Source: Pseudolabrys taiwanensis (GTDB lineage: Bacteria > Pseudomonadota > Alphaproteobacteria > Rhizobiales > Xanthobacteraceae). From it: a DNA stretch of 64,000 nucleotides. The stretch is from positions 868,001 to 932,000 of the forward strand of contig NZ_CP031417.1 in NCBI RefSeq assembly GCF_003367395.1, written 5' to 3'. The position numbers and the translations under genes were made by a program. Positions 8,653 to 17,427 of this stretch are shown one piece after another; position 1 is the first letter of the stretch, and each line of letters begins with the position of its first letter. The notes under the pieces were generated by a model. The model did no database searches and was not told where the DNA came from. It saw only the letters and a program-made list of their open reading frames with translations.

Positions 8653-8686
8653 CTTGAGTGGTTGTGTTGTTTGTTGAGGCGAGCTC

Positions 8687-9049
8687 ATGCTGATCGAGCC
8701 GCGCGTATCCCGCGATCTTCTTGAGCTGGTGCGGCTCGAGCGTCGCGCTTTTGCCGCCAAGGTGCGTATGGCCCGGGCGGTTCTTGGCCTGAGCCAGAGC
8801 GACTTCGGCGCCAGCGTCGGCCTGACCCAACGTGCGATCCATAAGCTGGAGCAGGGCGATACCGAGCCCCGCCGCGCGACCGTCCGCGCCATCGAGGATT
8901 TGTGGCGCGCGGAAGGCATCGAGTTCGAGGACCTGCCGGAAGGCGGCTTCCGCGTGACGGTAAGGACAGGTGTTTTCGATCGCGAGGACCCGCGTTCCCA
9001 TGCCGCCCGCACCCAGCTTGGGGTGACCTCGGTCGCCTATCGGAGCTGA
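8687..9049 (+). CDS. XRE-family helix-turn-helix regulator
   Basis: The 120-residue protein has a Cro/CI-type HTH at about residues 25-60 (RMARAVLGLSQSDFGASVGL then TQRAIHKLEQGDTEP) and a continuation that ends with a short basic tail. The C-terminal part (EDLPEGGFRVTVRTG) is typical of stand-alone XRE regulators in Rhizobiales in which a DNA-binding domain is followed by a small strand-rich cap. The gene follows the porin terminator by about 35 bases. Its target is unknown; the porin itself or its own promoter are the obvious guesses. Confidence 0.85.
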   Translation: MLIEPRVSRDLLELVRLERRAFAAKVRMARAVLGLSQSDFGASVGLTQRAIHKLEQGDTEPRRATVRAIEDLWRAEGIEFEDLPEGGFRVTVRTGVFDREDPRSHAARTQLGVTSVAYRS

Positions 9050-9161
9050 ATTCCGAATTTTCACGGTCGTATCGGGCCCGGGAGAGGCGAGCCGTCGGCG
9101 ATTGCCTCGGTCGAGCCCAGGCTTTATAGAGCGGCTGAAACAGCCAACCGGACCGCGACTC

Positions 9162-9467
9162 ATGACTGCGCGCATCTACAAGCCGTCCAAGACCGCCATG
9201 CAATCCGGCTTTGCCAACACCAAGGCCTGGGTACTGGATTTCGAGCCGGCACAGCCGCGCCAGGTCGAGCCGCTGATGGGATGGACCTCCTCGGGCGACA
9301 TGCAACAGCAGGTGCGGCTGCGCTTTCCCAGCAAGGAAGACGCGATCGCTTATTGCGAGCGTCACGGCATCGCCTATCAGGTCTTCGAGGCGACCCCGCC
9401 GCACCGGCGGACGATCTCCTACGCCGACAACTTCGCCTTCAAGCGCCGCGACGCCTGGACCCACTGA
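9162..9467 (+). CDS. Complex I accessory subunit, NDUFS4 type
   Basis: The 101-residue product (MTARIYKPSKTAMQSG, then KAWVLDFEPAQPRQVEPLMG and a WTSSGDMQQQVRLRFPSKED stretch) matches the ETC complex I NDUFS4/18-kDa family found in mitochondria and alphaproteobacteria. The protein binds the peripheral arm of NADH:ubiquinone oxidoreductase on the cytoplasmic side and stabilises it. The conserved tail YADNFAFKRRDAW is present. The start is placed at MTARIYK because upstream residues are not conserved-looking. As in many alphaproteobacteria the gene is away from the nuo operon; none of its neighbours here is a complex I gene. Confidence 0.92.
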   Translation: MTARIYKPSKTAMQSGFANTKAWVLDFEPAQPRQVEPLMGWTSSGDMQQQVRLRFPSKEDAIAYCERHGIAYQVFEATPPHRRTISYADNFAFKRRDAWTH

Positions 9468-9531
9468 CGCCAACGGGCGTCGGCGGGCCGCGTGGCGGCA
9501 TCCGGCATACCACCTGAACGATTAGGCCACG

Positions 9532-9562
9532 GCGATGCCCTCACGGGCATCGCAATGTTTTT
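9532..9562 (+). terminator. Hairpin and T-run just before the ABC-F gene
   Basis: A perfect 9-bp stem (GCGATGCCC/GGGCATCGC, 9532-9540 with 9545-9553), 4-base loop, then AATG and TTTTT. It can end the NDUFS4 transcript. Only 14 bases separate the T-run from the ABC-F ATG, so it might instead act as an attenuator of that gene. Confidence 0.6.
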
Positions 9563-9576
9563 GGGCCCATGCGCAC

Positions 9577-11199
9577 ATGATCCGTCTCGACAACATCAGC
9601 AAGCAGAACGGCCACCAGATCCTCTTCATCGAGGCGTCCGCCGTTCTCAACAAAGGCGAGAAAGTCGGTTTGGTCGGCCCGAACGGCGCCGGCAAGACGA
9701 CGCTGTTCCGCATGATCACCGGCCGCGAGTTGCCCGATGAAGGCCAGGTCGCCGTCGATCGCGGCGTGACCATCGGGTATTTCAGCCAGGACGTCGGCGA
9801 GATGGCCGGGCGCAGTTCTGTCGCCGAAGTGATGGACGGCGCGGGGCCGGTCAGCATCGTCGCCGCCGAGTTGAAAGAGCTGGAGACGGCCATGGCCGAT
9901 CCGGAACGCGCCGACGAGATGGAAGCCATCATCGAGCGTTACGGCGAGGTGCAGCACCGTTTCCAGGAATTGGACGGCTATGCCCTGGAGGGGCGCGCCC
10001 GCGAAGTTCTCGCCGGCCTGAGCTTCAGTCAGGAAATGATGGACGGCGACGTCGGCAAGTTGTCCGGCGGCTGGAAGATGCGCGTGGCCTTGGCGCGCAT
10101 TCTGTTGATGCGGCCCGACGTGATGCTGCTCGACGAGCCGAGCAACCATCTCGATCTGGAAAGCCTCATCTGGCTCGAGGCCTTCCTCAAAGACTACGAC
10201 GGCGCGCTGCTGATGACCTCGCACGACCGCGAGTTCATGAACCGCATCGTCAACAAGATCATCGAAATCGACGGCGGCACGCTCACCACTTACTCGGGCG
10301 ACTACGCCTTTTACGAGAAGCAGCGTGCGCTCGCCGAGCAGCAGCAGCAGGCGCAGTTCGAGCGTCAGCAGGCGATGCTCGCCAAGGAAATCAAATTCAT
10401 CGAACGCTTCAAGGCGCGCGCCTCGCACGCCGCGCAGGTGCAGAGCCGCGTCAAGAAGCTCGACAAGATCGAGCGCGTCGAGCCGCCGCGGCGGCGCCAG
10501 ACGGTGGCGTTCGATTTTCCGCCGGCGCCGCGTTCGGGCGACGACGTGGTCATCCTCAAGGACGTGCACAAAGGCTACGGCAATCGCAGCATCTACAGCG
10601 GTTTGGATTTCTCTGTGCGACGCAAGGAGCGTTGGTGCGTGATGGGCATCAACGGCGCGGGCAAGTCGACGCTGCTCAAGCTGGTCGCGGGCGCGACGGA
10701 GCCGGACGATGGTTCGGTGACGGTCGGCAGCAGTGTGAAGATGGGCTATTTCGCCCAGCACGCCATGGATCTGCTCGACGGCGAACGCACCGTGTTCGAA
10801 GAGCTTGAATATGCGTTCCCGCAGGCCGGGCAGGGCTCGCTGCGCACGCTTGCCGGATGCTTTGGCTTCTCCGGCGATGACGTCGAGAAGAAATGCCGCG
10901 TTCTATCGGGTGGCGAGAAGGCGCGCCTGGTGATGGCTTTGATGCTCTTCGACCCGCCGAACTTCCTGGTGTTGGACGAGCCCACCAACCATCTCGACAT
11001 GGCGACGAAGGAGATGCTCATCGCCGCGCTGGCGCAATACGAAGGCACGATGCTGTTCGTATCGCACGACCGGCATTTCCTGGCCGCGCTGTCCAATCGC
11101 GTGCTGGAGGTGACGCCGGAAGGCGTGCACACCTACGGCGGCGGCTATACGGAATACGTCGACCGCACCGGCTACGAAGCGCCAGGCCTGCGGAGCTGA
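9577..11199 (+). CDS. ABC-F family ATPase (YbiT/EttA-like)
   Basis: The 540-residue protein has two ABC domains and no membrane segment. The first has Walker A GPNGAGKT (34-41), signature LSGGWKMR and Walker B LLDEPSNHLD. The second has Walker A from about residue 357, signature LSGGEKAR and LVLDEPTNHLD. A charged, glutamine-rich linker (EQQQQAQFERQQ and following) joins them, as the P-site tRNA interaction motif does in this family. ABC-F proteins bind the ribosome E-site and rescue or tune translation, and some protect against antibiotics. Length and linker fit the YbiT-type group. The start at MIRLDN avoids overlap with the upstream hairpin. Confidence 0.92.
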   Translation: MIRLDNISKQNGHQILFIEASAVLNKGEKVGLVGPNGAGKTTLFRMITGRELPDEGQVAVDRGVTIGYFSQDVGEMAGRSSVAEVMDGAGPVSIVAAELKELETAMADPERADEMEAIIERYGEVQHRFQELDGYALEGRAREVLAGLSFSQEMMDGDVGKLSGGWKMRVALARILLMRPDVMLLDEPSNHLDLESLIWLEAFLKDYDGALLMTSHDREFMNRIVNKIIEIDGGTLTTYSGDYAFYEKQRALAEQQQQAQFERQQAMLAKEIKFIERFKARASHAAQVQSRVKKLDKIERVEPPRRRQTVAFDFPPAPRSGDDVVILKDVHKGYGNRSIYSGLDFSVRRKERWCVMGINGAGKSTLLKLVAGATEPDDGSVTVGSSVKMGYFAQHAMDLLDGERTVFEELEYAFPQAGQGSLRTLAGCFGFSGDDVEKKCRVLSGGEKARLVMALMLFDPPNFLVLDEPTNHLDMATKEMLIAALAQYEGTMLFVSHDRHFLAALSNRVLEVTPEGVHTYGGGYTEYVDRTGYEAPGLRS

Positions 11200-11222
11200 C
11201 GGCAGGCCTATGAGCGTTTGAG

Positions 11223-11594
11223 TTAGCGGCTGGCCGTTGTGATCAGGCGGCGCGTCGGCTTGCGCTCGACCACGACTTTGCGCTCGACCGTAGCTTTTCG
11301 CTCAACGGCGAACTTGCGTTCCACCACGAAGGCGCGCGTCGGCGTGCCGGCCGGGCTCGCGGGGGCGGCGGGCATAACGAAGGTCTCGCGCGGCGGCCGG
11401 ACTTTGAGCAGCGGACTATTCCGCACCTGATCGACCGGCAGCCCCATCAACGAGGCCGCGATCTCTGCCTGGTGGTCGAGATCGTCCGACAAACCCTGGG
11501 CGGCGAAAATAGCTTCCTCCAGCGTCGGCGCTTCATGGCGGACGCGGCGGGGGCCGAACTTGGTATCCCAGGGCTGGTTGTTGTTTTTGCTCAT
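11223..11594 (-). CDS. Conserved Rhizobiales-type protein with C-terminal VERK repeats
   Basis: The 123-residue product has two parts. Residues 8-60 (QPWDTKFGPRRVRHEAPTLE and the helix that follows, then HQAEIAASLMGLP) look like a small conserved domain. The C-terminus carries four V-E-R-K units spaced every six residues (91-94, 97-100, 103-106, 109-112), separated by small hydrophobic residues, giving a strongly basic amphipathic tail. No signal peptide is seen. I do not recognise a function; a nucleic-acid or membrane-surface contact by the basic tail is plausible. ATG at MSKNNNQ is preferred to an in-frame TTG three codons upstream. It converges on the ABC-F gene. Confidence 0.7.
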   Translation of the reverse strand: MSKNNNQPWDTKFGPRRVRHEAPTLEEAIFAAQGLSDDLDHQAEIAASLMGLPVDQVRNSPLLKVRPPRETFVMPAAPASPAGTPTRAFVVERKFAVERKATVERKVVVERKPTRRLITTASR

Positions 11595-11661
11595 AAATTT
11601 CAAGTCTCAGACGCGATTTGTCGGCTCCTTATGCCCCGTGTGCGGTATGGCAGCAAGCCGA

Positions 11662-11678
11662 ATGGTGCAATGCACCAT
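11662..11678. promoter_or_regulatory. 17-bp perfect palindrome, possible operator
   Basis: ATGGTGCA-A-TGCACCAT is a perfect inverted repeat with a one-base centre, about 70 bases upstream of the VERK-repeat gene (minus strand). Position and symmetry suit a repressor site. The TGCA-N-TGCA core is reminiscent of sites described for PhaR-type regulators, but this is a visual resemblance only. Confidence 0.45.
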
Positions 11679-11770
11679 AACGTTTACGTCATAGCGGCTT
11701 TGGGGCCACAGACGTTCCCGCGATCGAATACGTGAGGGAGAGAGAAATGCCGGAATATCGATGGAGAAAC

Positions 11771-11847
<77 letters not shown>

Positions 11848-12231
11848 GTTTCGCACGACGTCAGGGTTTACCCGCACCGCCGGCGCATTGAAAGTGTTTG
11901 CACGCCGGGACCGTTTACGAGCCAAGGCCAGTCACAAGCGGTAACCGACGCCGCGGCGCCAGTGAGCTCCGCAGACCGAGGCCCGTTATATCCGCCAGTC
12001 GTTACAAATGCTTATACCGGCTTCCTCGCGTTTTTAACCGCGTTTTCCCGCGGTGCACGGATCGTCACCGCCACGCGATAATATTGTCGAGAATCAACAG
12101 CGGCGTGGCCGATCTAGGCTTTGATTGAACCTAACGCGACCGTCGACGACAAACCGTCGCAGCCGGTCACGACCTCGACACCATCGGGCGCTGGAATATT
12201 GTCGTTGGCTGCTTCGGGAGGTTTGTCCAAC
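11848..12231. other. Intergenic region before the alpha-2-macroglobulin gene
   Basis: About 380 bases lie between the divergent tRNA-Arg and the alpha-2-macroglobulin gene. Frames here are short and arginine-rich shadows without start signals. The tRNA promoter must lie just to the right of 11847, and the A2M promoter probably lies in the AT-richer patch near 12070-12100. A GGGAG sequence at 12216-12220 serves as the ribosome binding site. No repeat or RNA gene was recognised. Confidence 0.5.
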
Positions 12232-15200
12232 ATGCGCATGCTCGTTCGCGCCGGTATTGCCGCCGCGCTGCTCGCTCTCGCTTCGATCTCCGCGTTTGCC
12301 CAAGAGAAGGCCTTCACGCGCGAGGATCTCGACGCCGCCGGCCTCAAGCTCGAGGAGCAAATCAAAACCGACGCCGGGGCGGTGACCAAGTCGGTCGCGC
12401 AACTGCGCAAGGACGCCGACGCCGCCTTTCAGAAGAACGACTTCCGCACCGGCATGGTGGTGCTTGGCCAATTGATCGCGGCCGCTCCGAACGATGCGCA
12501 GAGCTGGTTGCGATTGGCGCGCACCGTGCGCCAGATCCGGCCGCGCGACGACAAGGAAAAGGCGCTGCTCCAGGACCGCGCCAGCACTGCCGCTTACATC
12601 GCCTATCAGCGTGCAAGCGACACGCCGACGCAGGCCGACAGCCTGGCGTTGCTCGGCCGCAGCCTCGCCGATCGTCAGCAATGGCGCCCGGCGCTCGATT
12701 CGATGCGGCTGGCGCTCGAATTGCGCGAGAGCGCCGAGCTGCGCGGCGTCTACGAGCGGCTGCGCGTCGAGCACGGATTCCGCATGCTGGACTACAGCGT
12801 CGACTCGGATGCCGTGTCGCCGCGCGTCTGTTTCCAGTTCTCGGAAGAACTGCCCGGCAAGCGCACCGACTTCTCGCCTTACGTGGCCGTCGCCGGCCAG
12901 GACAAGCCGGCCGTCTCGGCCACCGACAGGCAGCTTTGCGTCGAAGGCCTCAAGCACGGCGAGCGCTACGAAGTGACGTTGCGCGCCGGGCTGCCGTCGA
13001 CCGTCAAGGAGACTTTGGCCAAGACCGCGACCTTCACGATCTTTGTGCGCGACCGTAAGCCTTTCGTGCGTTTCTCCGGTCGCGCTTATGTCCTGCCGAA
13101 GACGGGCCAGCGCGGCATTCCGGTGCTGAGCGTCAACACCGCGACGGTCGTTCTCTCGGTCTACCGCATCGGCGACCGCAATCTGATCGAGACCATGCTG
13201 GGCTACGACTTCCAGCGCAATTTGAGCCGCTATCAGGCCGAGAACATCGCCAGCGAACGCGGCGCCAAGGTTTGGAGCGGCGAGCTTACCGTGACGCCGC
13301 AGCTCAACGCCGAGGTGACGACGGCTTTTCCGGTCGAGGAGGCGCTCAAGTCGATCGGCCCCGGCGTCTACGCCATGACCGCGTCACCCAAGGAACAGGT
13401 CACCGAAGACTACGACCAACTTGCGACGCAGTGGTTCATCGTCTCGGACCTCGGGCTCACGGCCTATACGACGCATGACGGCGTCGATGTCTTCATCCAT
13501 TCGCTGGCGAGCGCGCAGCCCAAGCCGCAGACCGAGGTGCGTTTGGTCGCGCGCAACAATGAGGTGCTGGCGACCAAGCAGACCGACAAGGACGGCTTCG
13601 TCCATTTCGAAGCGGGGCTGGCGCGCGGCGAGGGCGGCCAGTCGCCGGCGGCGATCGTGGTGAGCGATAAGAGCGACTACGCGTTCCTCAATTTGAAGGG
13701 CGCCGCCTTCGACCTGTCGGATCGCGGCGTGGCCGGCCGGCCGATCCCGGTCGGCCTCGATGCGTTCGTCTACACCGAGCGTGGCGTCTACCGCACCGGC
13801 GAGACAGTGGAGATCACGGCGTTGCTGCGCGACGCGCGCGGCGCGGCCGCGCTCGATGTGCCGATGACTTTGGTCGTCGAGCGGCCGGACGGCGTCAGCT
13901 ACCGGCGGCAGGTGGTGCAGGACCAGGGGCTCGGTGGCCGCTCGTTGAGCGTGCCGATCGTTACCTCGGCGATGACCGGCACGTGGCGCGTGCGCGCCTA
14001 TACGGACCCGAAGCGGCCGGCGGTCGGTGAGACCACCTTCATGGTCGAGGACTACGTGCCCGACCGTATCGAGTTCGACCTGACGACGGATGCCAAGGTG
14101 GTGCCGCGCGACGCGCCGGTCGAACTCAATGTCGACGGCCGCTTCCTCTATGGCGCGCCGGCCTCCAGCCTCGATTTGTCGGGTAGCGTCACGATCTCGA
14201 CGGCGCGCGACCGGGCCGGCTTCGCAGGTTATGTGTTCGGTCTCGCCGACGATGACGCGACGCCGCTGCGGCAGGAATTGACCGATACGCCGCAGACCGA
14301 TGCGAGCGGCAAGGCCAAGCTCGCGTTCACGCCCGAGAAGCTCCCGGACAGCATGCGCCCGCTGCAGGCGCAGATCACCGTCGCGATGGCGGAGTCGGGC
14401 GGCCGCGCGGTCGAGCGTCAGCTGACGCTGCCGATCGCCGCCAATGCGCCGATGATCGGCATCAAGCCGGCATTCTCCGGCCGCTCGCTCGACGACGGCG
14501 CCAATGCCGATTTCGACGTCGTCTGGGTCGCACCCGACGGCAAGACGCAGGCCAAGAGTGGACTGCGTTACGAACTGCTGCGCATCGAGACTTCGTACCA
14601 GTGGTACAAGCAGGGCAATCAATGGGAGTTCGAGCCGATCAAGCGCACCGCGCGCGTGGCGAACGGCACCGTTGACGCGGCCGCCGACAAACCCGGCCGC
14701 ATTTCCGCGCCGGTGAAGTGGGGCCGCTACCGGCTGGAAGTGTCGGACGCGTCCGGCGTCATCACCTCCTACGCCTTCGATGCCGGCTTCTATGCCGAGT
14801 CCAGCGCTGACACGCCCGATCTGCTCGAGCTGGCGCTCGACAAGCCGACTTACGCCGCCGCCGAAACGATGAACATCGCCGTCACGGCGCGCACTGCCGG
14901 CCGCCTGACGCTGAACGTGTTCACCGATCGTCTGGTCGCGACGCAGTCGCTCGACGTGCAGCCCGGCATGGCCAAGATGCAGATGATCGTCGGCCGCGAT
15001 TGGGGCACCGGCGCCTACATGGTCGCGACGTTGCGCCGGCCGCTCGATGCGCCGGCGCAGCGCATGCCCGGCCGCGCCATCGGCGTGCAGTGGTTCGGCA
15101 TCGACAAGGCGACGCACACGCTCGGCGTCGCGCTCAATATGCCGCCGGCGATGCGGCCGAATGCAACGCTCACGGTGCCGGTCCGCATCAGCGGCCTCAA

Positions 15201-17427
15201 CCCGAACGAAGAGGCGCGGGTGGTGCTCGCCGCGGTCGACGTCGGCATCCTCAACCTCACCAACTACAAGCCGCCGGCGCCGGACGAGTATTATCTTGGC
15301 CAGCGCCGCCTGACCGCCGAGATCCGCGACCTCTACGGGCAACTGATCGACGGCATGCAAGGCGCGCGCGGCGCCATCCGCTCCGGCGGCGACATGGGCG
15401 GCGAGCTCACCGGCGCGCCGCCGACGCAAGCGCCGCTCGCGCTCTACTCCGGCATTATCACTGTCGGTCCCGACGGCACGGCCAATGTGACCTTCGACAT
15501 CCCGGCATTCGCCGGCACGGTCCGCGTGATGGCGGTGGCGTGGTCGAAGGAGAAGGTCGGCAAAGCATCGGGTGACGTGATCGTGCGCGATCCCGTCGTG
15601 CTGACCACGACCTTGCCGCGCTTCCTGCGCACTGGCGATCGCGGCGCGATCCAGCTCGAGTTGGATAACGTCGAAGGTGCCGCGGGCGACTACAGCATCG
15701 CGGTGACCACGGACGGGGCCGCGAAGGTCGACGGTGCCGTGCCGCAGAAGTTGACCTTGGCGCAGAAGGCGCGCGGCAAGGTGTCCGTGCCGGTATCGGC
15801 GTCGGGCGCCGGCGCCACCACGGTAACGGTCAACGTCACCGGCCCGAACAACTTCGCGCTCGCGCGCGCTTATGCGCTCGACGTGCGCGCGGCGACGCAA
15901 ATCCTCACCCGCCGCACCATACGGCCGCTGGCCAAGGGTGAGACGCTGACGCTCAACAAAGACATGTTCGCCGACCTGGTGCCGGGAACGGGCAGGGTGG
16001 CGCTGTCGGTCGCGGTCTCGACCTCGCTCGATGCGGCGACGTTGCTGAACGCGCTCGACCGCTACCCCTATGGCTGCTCCGAGCAGATCGCGAGCCGCGC
16101 CATAGCGATGCTCTACGTCAATGAACTCGCCGCGCAGGCGCGCCTCGCGCCCGATGGCGAGATCGACACCCGCATCCGCGACGCCATTCCGCGGTTGCTG
16201 GCACGGCAGGGATCTAACGGCTCGTTCGGCCTGTGGTCCGTCGGCGGCGACGATCCCTGGCTCGACGCCTATGTCACCGATTTCCTGACGCGGGCGAAGG
16301 AGAAGGGCTTCGAGGTGCCGCAGACGGCCTTCACCTTGGCCATCGATCGGCTGCGTAATTACGCGGCCAGCGCGCCTGAACCGGCCAAGGACGGCGGCCG
16401 GGAGCTGGCCTATGCGCTGTATGTGCTGGCCCGCAACGGCGCGGCGCCGATCGGCGACTTGCGCTATCTCGCCGACGTCAAGATCGGCGATCTGGCGACG
16501 CCGATCGCCAAAGCGCAACTCGCCGCGGCGCTGTCGATGATCGGCGACAAGGAGCGCGCCGACCGCGCGTATCTCGCGGCGCTCACGGCGCTGCCGGCAC
16601 AGCCGAAGATCGATGTGAGCCGCGCCGATTTCGGCTCGGCGCTGCGCGATGCCGCGGCGCTGGTGACGCTCGCCTCGGAAGGGCGGGCGCCGCAGGCCAC
16701 GATCGATCAGGCGGTGCTGCGCGTCGATGCCGCGCGCAAACTGTTCAACAACACCTCGACGCAGGAGGACGCCTGGCTGGTGCTGGCCGCCCGCGCCTTG
16801 GCCAAGCAGCTCAGCACCGTCTCGCTGACCGCGAATGGCGAGACGCAGAAGGGCGCGTTCTACCGCACGCTCAAGGAAGACCAACTCGCGGCGCCCTTCG
16901 CTGTCACCAACAGCGGCGAGGGGACTGTGCAGGCGGTCGTCTCCGTGAGCGGCGCGCCGACGACGCCGGAGCCTGCGGCCGAGCGGGGCTTCAAGATCGA
17001 GCGCAAGTTCTTCACGCTCGACGGCGAACCGGCCGATGCCAGCAAGGCGAAGCAGAACGACCGCTTCGTCGTGGTGCTGACCTCGACCGAGCCGCAGCCG
17101 CAGTTTGGCCGTGTCATCGTCGCTGACTACGTGCCGGCCGGGTTCGAGATCGACAATCCGCGGCTGGTCTCGTCGGGCAACACCGGCGTGCTGACCTGGA
17201 TCGCCGACGCCGCCGAACCGGTCAGCAGCGAGTTCCGCGATGATCGCTTCACGGCGGCATTCGACCGCACGTCGGAATCGCCGCCGGTGTTCACGGTGGC
17301 CTATGTGGTGCGGGCGGTGTCGCCCGGCCGCTACGTGCTGCCGCAGGCTAAGGTCGAGGACATGTACCGGCCCGACCGCTTCGGCCGCACCGGAACCGGA
17401 ACCGTGGAGATCGCGGCGGGCCGATGA
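12232..17427 (+). CDS. Bacterial alpha-2-macroglobulin family protein (thioester type)
   Basis: The 1,731-residue protein has a cleavable signal peptide (MRMLVRAGIAAALLALASIS, cleavage after AFA) and a long series of macroglobulin-like beta domains. The thioester motif C-S-E-Q begins at Cys1282 within YPYGCSEQIA, followed by the helical thioester-domain repeats and a C-terminal receptor-like region. Such proteins trap attacking proteases in the periplasm and are paired with PBP1C, which repairs the wall. The pbpC gene follows with an ATGA overlap. The signal sequence lacks a lipobox, unlike the lipoprotein version in E. coli, so this protein may be free in the periplasm. The start at MRML is chosen for signal-peptide fit. 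Confidence 0.93.
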   Translation: MRMLVRAGIAAALLALASISAFAQEKAFTREDLDAAGLKLEEQIKTDAGAVTKSVAQLRKDADAAFQKNDFRTGMVVLGQLIAAAPNDAQSWLRLARTVRQIRPRDDKEKALLQDRASTAAYIAYQRASDTPTQADSLALLGRSLADRQQWRPALDSMRLALELRESAELRGVYERLRVEHGFRMLDYSVDSDAVSPRVCFQFSEELPGKRTDFSPYVAVAGQDKPAVSATDRQLCVEGLKHGERYEVTLRAGLPSTVKETLAKTATFTIFVRDRKPFVRFSGRAYVLPKTGQRGIPVLSVNTATVVLSVYRIGDRNLIETMLGYDFQRNLSRYQAENIASERGAKVWSGELTVTPQLNAEVTTAFPVEEALKSIGPGVYAMTASPKEQVTEDYDQLATQWFIVSDLGLTAYTTHDGVDVFIHSLASAQPKPQTEVRLVARNNEVLATKQTDKDGFVHFEAGLARGEGGQSPAAIVVSDKSDYAFLNLKGAAFDLSDRGVAGRPIPVGLDAFVYTERGVYRTGETVEITALLRDARGAAALDVPMTLVVERPDGVSYRRQVVQDQGLGGRSLSVPIVTSAMTGTWRVRAYTDPKRPAVGETTFMVEDYVPDRIEFDLTTDAKVVPRDAPVELNVDGRFLYGAPASSLDLSGSVTISTARDRAGFAGYVFGLADDDATPLRQELTDTPQTDASGKAKLAFTPEKLPDSMRPLQAQITVAMAESGGRAVERQLTLPIAANAPMIGIKPAFSGRSLDDGANADFDVVWVAPDGKTQAKSGLRYELLRIETSYQWYKQGNQWEFEPIKRTARVANGTVDAAADKPGRISAPVKWGRYRLEVSDASGVITSYAFDAGFYAESSADTPDLLELALDKPTYAAAETMNIAVTARTAGRLTLNVFTDRLVATQSLDVQPGMAKMQMIVGRDWGTGAYMVATLRRPLDAPAQRMPGRAIGVQWFGIDKATHTLGVALNMPPAMRPNATLTVPVRISGLNPNEEARVVLAAVDVGILNLTNYKPPAPDEYYLGQRRLTAEIRDLYGQLIDGMQGARGAIRSGGDMGGELTGAPPTQAPLALYSGIITVGPDGTANVTFDIPAFAGTVRVMAVAWSKEKVGKASGDVIVRDPVVLTTTLPRFLRTGDRGAIQLELDNVEGAAGDYSIAVTTDGAAKVDGAVPQKLTLAQKARGKVSVPVSASGAGATTVTVNVTGPNNFALARAYALDVRAATQILTRRTIRPLAKGETLTLNKDMFADLVPGTGRVALSVAVSTSLDAATLLNALDRYPYGCSEQIASRAIAMLYVNELAAQARLAPDGEIDTRIRDAIPRLLARQGSNGSFGLWSVGGDDPWLDAYVTDFLTRAKEKGFEVPQTAFTLAIDRLRNYAASAPEPAKDGGRELAYALYVLARNGAAPIGDLRYLADVKIGDLATPIAKAQLAAALSMIGDKERADRAYLAALTALPAQPKIDVSRADFGSALRDAAALVTLASEGRAPQATIDQAVLRVDAARKLFNNTSTQEDAWLVLAARALAKQLSTVSLTANGETQKGAFYRTLKEDQLAAPFAVTNSGEGTVQAVVSVSGAPTTPEPAAERGFKIERKFFTLDGEPADASKAKQNDRFVVVLTSTEPQPQFGRVIVADYVPAGFEIDNPRLVSSGNTGVLTWIADAAEPVSSEFRDDRFTAAFDRTSESPPVFTVAYVVRAVSPGRYVLPQAKVEDMYRPDRFGRTGTGTVEIAAGR

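Noticed and set aside
11255..11335. Tandem repeats that looked CRISPR-like
   Set aside because: They are 18-base units inside a coding frame (VERK repeats) without unique spacers.
11898..12128. A 76-residue frame upstream of the alpha-2-macroglobulin gene
   Set aside because: Arginine-rich, no ribosome binding site, no recognisable domain.
13384..16884. A 1,166-residue minus-strand frame opposite the alpha-2-macroglobulin gene
   Set aside because: It is arginine- and histidine-rich, has no domain, and mirrors the codon bias of the real gene.
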